Source: Erinaceus europaeus
Lineage: Eukaryota; Chordata; Mammalia; Eulipotyphla; Erinaceidae
Reading direction: 5' to 3'
DNA: 64,000 nt
Assembly (NCBI RefSeq): GCF_950295315.1
Contig: NC_080180.1
Coordinates: 65,088,592-65,152,591, forward strand
Shown here one piece after another: positions 57,006-64,000 of the stretch. Both the position numbers and the translations under genes were made by a program. The notes under the pieces are model-generated. The model had not been told where the DNA came from and ran no database searches. It saw only the letters and a list, made by a program, of their open reading frames with translations. Position 1 is the first letter of the stretch, and each line of letters opens with the position of its first letter.

Positions 57006-57776
57006 TTATGTCATTGGAGAGATCATTCAACAGTTGCTAACTGCTTAAGATTGAATGGGAATGAAAATAGGTGACCATGGAAAGCTGTAAAGATGATGTC
57101 ACTGACTAGAATCAGATTATCTGTTATAGGATATACATGATTTATAATTCTTTGCAACTCTGAACTTCAACAGAAGTTCAAGGGAATAGGAGAAGGTCTG
57201 TGAGGATGTGATAAAGGCTTGCAACTCAATGTAGATGTTTTACAAGATGTTCTATGCACTGGAAAACATCTTCACAAATATAATATGTAGTTAAACATTA
57301 TTCTTTTTAGAACAGTTATTTCCCTACTCTTTCCAACAACTTAAAGTAGAACTTTGTGGTTGTGGATATTAAGAATATCATGAAATGGAAAACCTGTCAT
57401 ATTTCATTGGAGTATATATCAATTTCAATTTTGAAGCCAGTCTCTTAAGTGAATATGATGCATATTTTTTGGTGTATTTGAATACATCAATTCTTTTTAG
57501 TGGACTTTCTGAGTATTGAGAAAACCAATCAAGGTTGGTGAGCAGTTGAGGAAATGGCAAGATAGACAAGAAGAAAGCAGTCAAGCGAAGTTTGCACTGT
57601 CTGTGCTAAGTCCAGTTATCACACAAGATCTGTGGCTAGTTTTTTACATGTCATGTTTAAAATATTTAGACCTAATCAAAATTGAATAACATAGTTTCTT
57701 ATTAATTTGGAGACCTTAAGATTACTTTCTTGTCCTACCTACAAAGATCATTTTGATGGCACTGATTAATCTGCTA
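55574..57776. other. Single-copy AT-rich DNA, 2.2 kb
   Basis: No SINE, L1 or gene is recognised. It includes a (TA)n at 56102-56116 and a (TG)n of about 24 units at 56956-57003. Confidence 0.5.
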
Positions 57777-58394
57777 GCTATGTGGATATTCTTTATTATT
57801 ATTTTATTTCTAAAAAGGAAACACTGACAAAACCATAGGATAAGAGGGGTACAACTCCACACAATTCCCACCACTGGAATTCTGTATCCCCTCCCCTCTC
57901 CTGAGAGCTTTCCTATTCTTTAACCTTCTGGGAGTATGGACCCAAGGTCATTGTGGGATGCAGAAGGTGGAAGGTCTGGCTTCTGTAATTGCTACCCTGT
58001 TGAACATGGGTGCTGACAGGTCAATCCGTACTCCCAGCCTGTCTCTCTCTTTCCCTAGTGGCGAGGGGTTCTAGGGAAGCAGAGCTCCAGGACACATTGG
58101 TGGGGTTATCTATCCAGGGAAGTCTGGTTGACATCATGCTAGCATCTGGAACCTGGTGGCTGAAAGGAGAGTTAACATATAAAATCAAGCAAATTATTGA
58201 CTGATCATGAAACTAAAGGCTAGAATAGTGCAAATGAAGAGTTGGGGCGGGTGTCTTCATTTTGTAGATAGCTAGTAGGCCTATTAATTGGTGAGTTTAA
58301 GCCATTGACATTAGGATTTAATGTATTGTAATGCCATTATTCAACAATTTTGTATTTGCTCTGATATATGGCAAGTATTATAGTAAGTTCTTGT

Positions 58395-59350
58395 TTATAA
58401 GAGGTCTTTTAGAACCTCTTTCAGGGCAGGCTTGGTGATGGTTGCCTCCTTTAACTGTTGCCTGTCTGAGAAGGTTGTGATCCCTCCATCTAATTTGAAT
58501 GAAAGTCTAACAGGATATATTATCCTTGGTTGAAACCCTTTTTCTTTCAAAGCTCGATAGATATCTTGCCGTTCTCTTTTGACTTTTTGAGTCTTGAGTG
58601 GAGAAGTCTACTGATAGTCTTATAGGTTTTCCCCTGTATTTGACTTTTTGTTTTCTCTTGCAGCATTTAGGATCCTTTCTTTATCCTTACTTCTTTTCTT
58701 TGTAACTATGATATGTCTTGGCATCTTCAGGTCTGGGTTGATTCTGTTTGGGATTCTCTGGGCCTCTTGAATCTTAATGTCCTTTCTGTTGTTTAGGTCT
58801 GGGAGTTTTCTTCTATAATTTCCTCTAGAATGTTTACTTCCCCTTCCTCTCTTTCTTCCTCTGGTAGGCCAATTATATGAATATTACTTCTTTTGAGATC
58901 ATCCCATATGTCTATGTTGTTGTTTTCAGTGTCTCTCAATCTCTTTTTGAGCTCTTTTACCTCTTTCTTAGTTTTCTCTAACTCATCCTCTGTCTAGCTA
59001 ATTCTATTTTCTGCTTCTGTTAGCCTGCTTTCCCTTCCCTCAGCTTCTTTCTTCAGTTCAGTTATAGTATTAGCTTGTTATGCTAATCAACCTTTTAGTT
59101 CAGCTATTTCAGCTTTCAGTTCACTGATTATCTTGAGGTAGCTTGTATTTTCCATGAGGGTCTCATCTGTTGTTTCCCTAATTCTGATAGCCCTTTCCTC
59201 CATAGTTGTCTTAATTTCTGTGATTATTAGGTTTTTTATTGCTTGCATACTTTTCTTATCTATGGTTACTTCTGACTGGCTTGGAGTTTTTTCTGGGCTC
59301 CTGTTCTGATTCATTGTGGTAGCAGTTTTATTTGCTCTTGATTTAACCAT
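58395..59350 (-). pseudogene. L1 ORF1 (RNA-binding protein) pseudogene
   Basis: The N-terminal 85 residues are open ('MVKSRANKTATTMNQNRS', 'RSPEKTPSQSEV', Glu/Lys/Leu-rich coiled-coil ending 'ELKAEIAELKG') and stop at 59087-59089. After frameshifts the rest is recognisable: the coiled coil ('TEDELEKTKKEVKEL'), the RRM part ('NNIDIWDDLKRSNIHIIGLP'), 'KMPRHIIVTKKRSKDKERIL' and the C-terminal domain ('RQDIYRALKEKGFQPRIIYP', 'LSFKLDGGITTFSD'), ending at the stop 58395-58397. The length, about 318 codons, fits the usual 330-350 residues of mammalian ORF1p. The family protein forms trimers that coat L1 RNA. At least two frameshifts plus stops make this copy non-functional. Confidence 0.88.
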
Positions 59351-59676
59351 TTTTTATTGATGTGGTTTTTATTTTTCTGTTCTGTGTTCTTCAGTTGTTG
59401 TGTTTTAATGCAAGCCATGCTATACTAAATACCTTTATGACAAATGCAGTCACCAACCTCAAAAATTACAGCAATAGCAACTGAAACAAAGATTGATGCA
59501 GTTTAACCAATACCAGTTAGCCAAACAATTCCTCCAGTCCAAGAAAAAATAGCAATCAAAATAAAAATAAAAAGAAAGGAAAGGAAAAAAGGGAAAGCAA
59601 TAATAGACAATTATGCAAATTTAATGTCCACTATAAATTCTAGGATAGCATGAGGAGAAAGGGTAGTAGAAAAGAT

Positions 59677-59677
59677 A

Positions 59678-59716
<39 letters not shown>
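59677..59716 (+). repeat. (CA)n microsatellite in the half-L1 5' UTR
   Basis: About 18 CA units within the 5' UTR, close to A-rich runs. Confidence 0.95.
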
Positions 59717-59718
<2 letters not shown>

Positions 59719-60769
59719 TGAGTCCACTCTGAATCAGATTTCTTCCCCAAAATAATTCACAAATGAGTATCAGTGAATTCAGAAAGCCAAATAAGGAAGA
59801 AAAGGAGAAAAAAAAAAGAGCAGTAAAAGGAAAGATTTTTTTTTTTAAATTAGCTAGGAAGAAAGAAAATGGATAGTGGAGAGAAGAGGAAGAGAGGAAC
59901 AAGTCCCTCCCACAATGGATAGGACACCCAGTTACCTATCAACGGAAAAAACAAGAACAGTTTATTTTGTCAACCTGAAGAAGGAAGAGGGAAAAGGGAC
60001 ATGTGCATATAATAATAGTAATAATAAAATAAAATAGAGTAAAAAACCCTAACAGTTAGTCTGCTGCTTGGACAACTCCAGATTGGCTATAGGCAGCCCA
60101 CGCAAAGATGGTCAATTATAAGAAGTACAAAAAGAAAAAAAAAAAGAAAGAAAAACATTTGGGTAGTATTTCCCAGGGATGAAGCTGAGGCTCTGATTGG
60201 TCAGGTATTTTGTCACTCAAATAGAGGTCTAGCCACCTAAAAAAAAAAAAAGAGAGAAGGAAAACAAAAAGAAAAAGGTTGGGAATGACACCTCTGGTGA
60301 GCCAGGAATCTTGATAAAGAACATATCCAGTAGCAAGCCTGCTGTCCAGCCCCTGGGGGCTGGTTCTGGGGTGGGGGGGAGGGGTGAGTTCAGAAATAAG
60401 CCAAAGATTTTCCTTTCTTTGTCCTTTTGGCTTCTGTTTGCCAGCCCAAGAGTGGGTTATAGGACTCTATTTTGGTGTCACCCTGACCGCCCCTTGTTCA
60501 CCCTCCTACTGATGGCCCAGTATCCTACCCTATCCAGAGAATCCCAGGTTGTCAGCTGCTTCTTTTTGTAGCCCATGCCAGCTGTTGTTCCCAAGTCACC
60601 ATCTTGGCTCTGCCCCTGCTATGTGGAGATTCTTTGCAAAACCTTTAGAAGCTTGGAGATCAGTCTTAAAGTCAAGGACATTGCACTATCATTCAGAGTC
60701 TTCCAGACATTTTTACATCTATATTATCACTTTCCTTGAAATTTGTATCTTTAACTGCAGTGCTTATTT

Positions 60770-61334
60770 ATTTTAAAATTTACTTTATTTATTATTGCCA
60801 CCAGTGTCATTGCTGGGACTTCCTGCATGCCCAATGACTTTACCACTCCCTATGGCCATTTTTTTCTTTCTTCTTTTCTTAGTTTCTCCCTTCCTTCATT
60901 TCTTCCTTCTTCCATCCTTTCTTTCTTCCTCTTTATTTCTTTCTTTCTGTCTGTCTATTTCTTTTTCTCTCTCTTTCCCTTCCTTCCTCTACTTCTTCCT
61001 TCCTTCCTTTCTTCCTTCCTCTTTTCCTCCCTCCCTCCTTCCCTCCCTCCCTCTATTCCTTCCTTCCTGTTTCTCTCTCTCTTTTCTTTCCTTCCTTCCT
61101 TCCTTTTTTTCTTCCTTCCTCTATCTCTTTCTTTCTTTCCTTCTTCCTTTCCTTCTTTTTGGTAGCACAGATAAATTGAAAGGGGAGGTGGAGACAGAGA
61201 GGGAAAGAGAAAGAGAGAGACACCAGTGATACAGCTCTACTGACTTGTGAAGCCTTCTCATGCTGGTGAAGATCCAGACTTGAACCTGGCCCTTGAACAT
61301 GGTATTCAACCAGGCACACCACTGACTGGCCCCA
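60770..61334 (-). repeat. Old SINE-A long form with 0.3-kb pyrimidine expansion
   Basis: The left part is a decayed 3' module ('gccaccagtgtcattgctgg', 'ctccctatggccatttttt'). The right part is the body and head complement ('gagacaccagtgatacagc', 'acttgaacctggcccttg', 'caccactgactggcccc'). Between them, where a short (GTT)n is usual, lie about 290 nt of TTCC/TTCT/CCCT repeats (60870-61160). The low-complexity Phe/Leu/Ser frames here are artefacts. Confidence 0.75.
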
Positions 61335-62540
61335 GAACCTCAATGTTTCTTAATGTCTCCTACATTCTTCTCAACTACTGCTTTTTAGTACTCTCATGAG
61401 CCACGTCTCTTGTAACAGCTGTAGAGTCATCTAGCTCTTACCCAACACATTTCTCAAGTCCTGGATGTCTTAGCCTTGTGTAAGGATGTCATGTGTGCTG
61501 CAATAGAATGTTGACCCACTGAACAAAAGGAGTGCTTCTCAGTGCTTTCTGCTGGCTCTAAAATCACATGACTTCAGTGACTTGTGTTGATGATTAGCAA
61601 GGTCTTAACAATCTGGATTCTTTAGGAACGTATGATGGGAAGAATCCCAATGGTCAGATATATCAATATTTACTGTAGGCAGATTTTAAAAAGTAATTGT
61701 GCTCCAAATATTATACATCTCAGCACCATTTTATTTTAGCAACCAACATGTAAGCCAACTAATTCACACAGTTATGGTTTAACTACAAAAACTTGAAGTA
61801 TAGATATAATTTAGTTATTATTACATAACGACAAAGATCAAAGAAACCATTGGAAATGTAGTATCTTGTTTTTATTTACCATGATTCAAAAATAAGCATT
61901 AAATTATTTAAGAGGGAGATTTGCTGTAAATACTTAGAGTAATTTACTGTAACAAGACATTTTCAGTGTGAATTTCTATTTCAGACTGTCCCAACTCAGT
62001 CTTCACAATCTATTACACCAGATAAAAGTGATATTCACTGGAATTGTGAATTTTTGTGTAAGATCTATGTGACATGTACTCTTTTCATAAGAAGTATTAT
62101 CTTTAGAGTCTACCTTAATGTTTCTAAAAGCTTCTATACTTGACAGTAATGATAAAAAAATAAAGCAGTATTATCAAGTCTAAGAGCATATTGTGGAATA
62201 GAATATAAATTATTTGGCCCATAAGTAATTCTCCTCTTAAATGGTTTCATAAGCTTGTAGTCAGTGCAATTATATTAATCCTACCAGCATCATAGAGATA
62301 AGAGTACATACACATTGTCCTGACTTTTACTATTAGAATGCTTGATGCATACCAAGAGCTAAAGGGAGTGAGTGAAAATATAAACATGCTGTCCTTTTAC
62401 AATGCACACATTGTAAACCCCCTCACTAAATATCTAATTGCTTAACATAAGCTAAAGCATGTATCTTTCTCCTTATTTTATTGTAGTTGTGTACTATAGA
62501 TTGGAGTGTGGTTAATTTGCCATAGATATTTTATGTATGA
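61335..62540. other. Single-copy AT-rich DNA
   Basis: No gene or repeat is recognised. Confidence 0.45.
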
Positions 62541-62544
62541 GATA

Positions 62545-62604
62545 TGAGGCATATATATATATGTATATATATGTATCTATCTATCTATATATATATATAT
62601 ATAT
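62545..62604 (+). repeat. (TATG)/(TATC)/(TA)n microsatellite
   Basis: A compound A/T-rich tract next to a SINE-D. Confidence 0.92.
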
Positions 62605-62619
62605 AAAACTTATTTTAGA

Positions 62620-62735
62620 AATTACTTTTTTACTAGAACACTGCTCATCTCTGACCTTTTGTGTTCCTGGGGATCTAACCTGGGATCTCTTACATGCTTG
62701 CCCTCTGTGCTGCCACTACAAATACCCTGATATTC
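62620..62735 (-). repeat. SINE-D, old
   Basis: Minus orientation: 'tagaacactgctcatctctg', 'ggggatctaacctgggatc', 'ctgtgctgccactacaaat'. Confidence 0.65.
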
Positions 62736-62744
62736 AAAATTTCT

Positions 62745-63175
62745 TTTTCTCTAATGTTCTTATTATCTTTATTTATTTATTGGAGAGAGACATCCAGAAA
62801 TTGGGACTAGGTGGTGGTGCACCTGGTTGAGTGCACATGTTACAATGTGCAAGGACCTGGTTCAAACCCCCAATCGTGTAGGGGAAAGCTTTGCAAATGG
62901 TTAAGCAGGGCTGCAGGTGTCTATCTGTTTCTCATCCTCTCTATCCCCCCTCTCAAATTTCCAGTTGTTTCTATCCAATAAATAAATAAAAGTAACAAAA
63001 AATAGTTTTTAAAAAGAGAAACAGCAGGTATTTAGAGGGAAAGGAGTGGTAGGAAGGGAGAAAGACAGAGAGACATCTGCAACAGTGCTTTACCACTCAC
63101 AAAGCTTTGCCCCTGGTGGTGTCCAGGGGCTCGAACCCGGGTACACTCAACCAGGTCTGCCACTGCCTGGCATCT
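62745..63175 (-). repeat. SINE-B interrupted by another SINE-B
   Basis: The left part (62745-62796) is the tail side ('tatttatttattggagagag', 'catccagaaatt'). The right part (63015-63175) continues with body and head ('gacatctgcaacagtgc', 'gggctcgaacccggg', 'tctgccactgcctgg'). The interrupting copy is in the opposite orientation. Confidence 0.8.
62797..63013 (+). repeat. SINE-B nested in a minus-strand SINE-B
   Basis: Head 'gggactaggtggtggtgcac', decayed B box ('ggttcaaaccccc'), CT body, 'tatccaataaataaataaaa'. The repeated 'agaaatt'-type edge of the host SINE on both sides fits a decayed TSD. Confidence 0.88.
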
Positions 63176-63426
63176 CAAAATTCCATTTTATATTATTTTC
63201 CTGCCATGGTGACTCCAACACAGATAGTCAAAGCTTGGCATGTGCTCACTTTGTTTTGTTGGATTGTTCTGTGCTTATGCTTCACATGTACTGTGAATGT
63301 TTAGAAAAGAAATGTTCCTACTTTGTGGTTAATTGGGTTCCAGAGACATTCTAGATCTTTATAAAAAATGTAGTGTAATTTAGACATAGTTATCTACATA
63401 AGATTGAATAGAATTTTTAGTATGAA

Positions 63427-63473
63427 TTAAATATTTATTTGATAGAGACACGATAAATGATGAGGAAAGGGAC

Positions 63474-63512
<39 letters not shown>

Positions 63513-63632
63513 TGTAGCACTGCTTGGCTGCTTGTAAAGCGTCCCCCTCCAGGTGGGGATTGGGGCTTGGAGCAGTGTCGCTTTGAAGGAGAATATATAC
63601 ACTCAACTGGCTGCATTATGGTGCAGCCCCTA
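63427..63632 (-). repeat. SINE-B with (GA)n
   Basis: Minus orientation: 'tttatttgatagagacacg', GA run 63477-63508, 'gacacctgtagcactgc', 'ggggcttggagcag', then a decayed head ('actggctgcattatggtgca'). Confidence 0.75.
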
Positions 63633-63797
63633 ATGTAAAGTTTTTAGTTGAGGAAATGTTGTTTAGTAAGATTGTTGTTGCCAGGGGGATATCAATTCAC
63701 ATATCCCCAAGATAGAGCCCAGCACACCTCAGCCACCACCAGACTGCCATCTCACTCCACCAGTTTCACTAGATTCCAAGGTGCCTATCAATCCCTT

Positions 63798-63851
<54 letters not shown>
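63798..63851 (+). repeat. A14 followed by (TA)n
   Basis: A poly(A) run then about 20 TA units. It may be the tail of an unidentified insertion at 63640-63797, which I could not assign to a family. Confidence 0.85.
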
Positions 63852-63852
<1 letters not shown>

Positions 63853-63854
<2 letters not shown>

Positions 63855-64000
63855 TCGGGTGGTAGCGCAGCTGGTTAAGTGCAGGTGGCGCAAAGCACAA
63901 GGACCGGCGTAAGGATCCCAGTCTAGTCCCCGGCTCTCCACCTGCAGGGGAGTCGCTTCACAGGCGGTGAAGCAGGTCTGCAGGTGTCTGTCTTTCTCTC
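63853..64000 (+). repeat. SINE-A, cut by the window end
   Basis: Box A region 'tagcgcagctggttaagtgc', decayed B box ('agtctagtcccc'), 'cacctgcaggggagtcgctt' and the start of the CT body. The 3' part lies outside the window. Confidence 0.93.

Larger units (their letters stand above)
57795..60617 (-). mobile_element. Complete half-L1 (5' UTR, ORF1, ORF2 stub, 3' UTR) with 18-bp TSD
   Basis: Minus strand from 60617: a 5' start 'aggggcagagccaagatgg' typical of L1 and a 5' UTR of about 1.27 kb. Then come ORF1 (59350-58395) and an inter-ORF spacer. A few codons resembling the ORF2 start follow ('NGLNSPIN', about 58310-58284). At about 58283 it passes directly into the middle of the 3' UTR ('ctactagctatctac') and ends in an A/T-rich tail (57795-57815). 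The copies at 4655-5180 and 37290-38272 show the normal sequence upstream of that 3' UTR point, so the loss of ORF2 is a deletion. 'gctatgtggatattcttt' (57777-57794) and 'gctatgtggagattcttt' (60618-60635) are an 18-bp TSD with one mismatch. The shortened element therefore inserted as such. It resembles the HAL1 (half-L1) type known from other mammals. Confidence 0.88.

Noticed and set aside
60795..61229. 144-codon Phe/Leu/Ser-rich frame resembling membrane segments
   Set aside because: A translation of TTCC/TTCT repeats inside a SINE, not a membrane protein.
1..64000. CRISPR arrays, operons, phage or plasmid features
   Set aside because: None is present. The repeats are eukaryotic SINE, L1 and microsatellite sequences, and direct repeats are TSDs or simple repeats rather than spaced arrays.

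Overview
This is AT-rich, non-coding mammalian DNA filled with retrotransposons. I see no intact protein-coding gene. The host is almost certainly a hedgehog (Erinaceidae, Erinaceus or Atelerix). Three things support this. There are dozens of copies of tRNA-derived SINEs of the hedgehog (ERI) type. There are many copies of one LINE-1 (L1) lineage with a characteristic 3' UTR. There is also a broken Vingi-type non-LTR retrotransposon, a clade reported among mammals only from hedgehogs.

Repeat vocabulary. I use working names for the SINEs. SINE-A has a tRNA head, then a CT-rich body, then (CAA/TAA)n; its long form carries an extra 3' module of about 70 bp. SINE-B has a different tRNA-like head and a shorter body. 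SINE-C, SINE-D and SINE-E are further tRNA-derived families. Several copies have perfect 9-18 bp target-site duplications (TSDs), so they are clean L1-mediated insertions. L1 is present mostly as 3' UTR ends on both strands, in several subfamilies.

Layout. 1-20 kb: SINEs and short L1 ends in single-copy DNA, with TG, TTCC and TATG microsatellites. 20-22.7 kb: a Vingi element on the minus strand split by a solo endogenous-retrovirus (ERV) LTR. 22.7-24.6 kb: single-copy. 24.6-28.7 kb: a stack of L1 copies with nested SINEs. 28.7-31.4 kb: single-copy, containing the one CpG-rich block outside repeats. 31.4-45 kb: dense L1, SINE and LTR, including a second copy of the same LTR, a 5'UTR-3'UTR mini-L1 and a twin-primed L1. 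45-53.7 kb: mostly single-copy, with one good exon-like segment at 46,686-46,785. 53.7-60.6 kb: two L1 deletion derivatives, the second a complete half-L1 (ORF1 without ORF2) flanked by an 18-bp TSD. 60.6-64 kb: old, nested and microsatellite-expanded SINEs; the last SINE runs off the window end.

The most interesting signal is in the two solo LTRs (about 21.3-21.7 kb and 36.9-37.3 kb). Each carries in U3, in sense orientation, a segment matching the first 32-34 nt of tRNA-Gly(GCC), that is, a 5' tRNA half including box A. Their mutations differ, and at each position where only one copy departs from the tRNA the other keeps the tRNA base, so the ancestral LTR matched the tRNA very closely. All family calls come from reading the sequence by eye; no database search was run.
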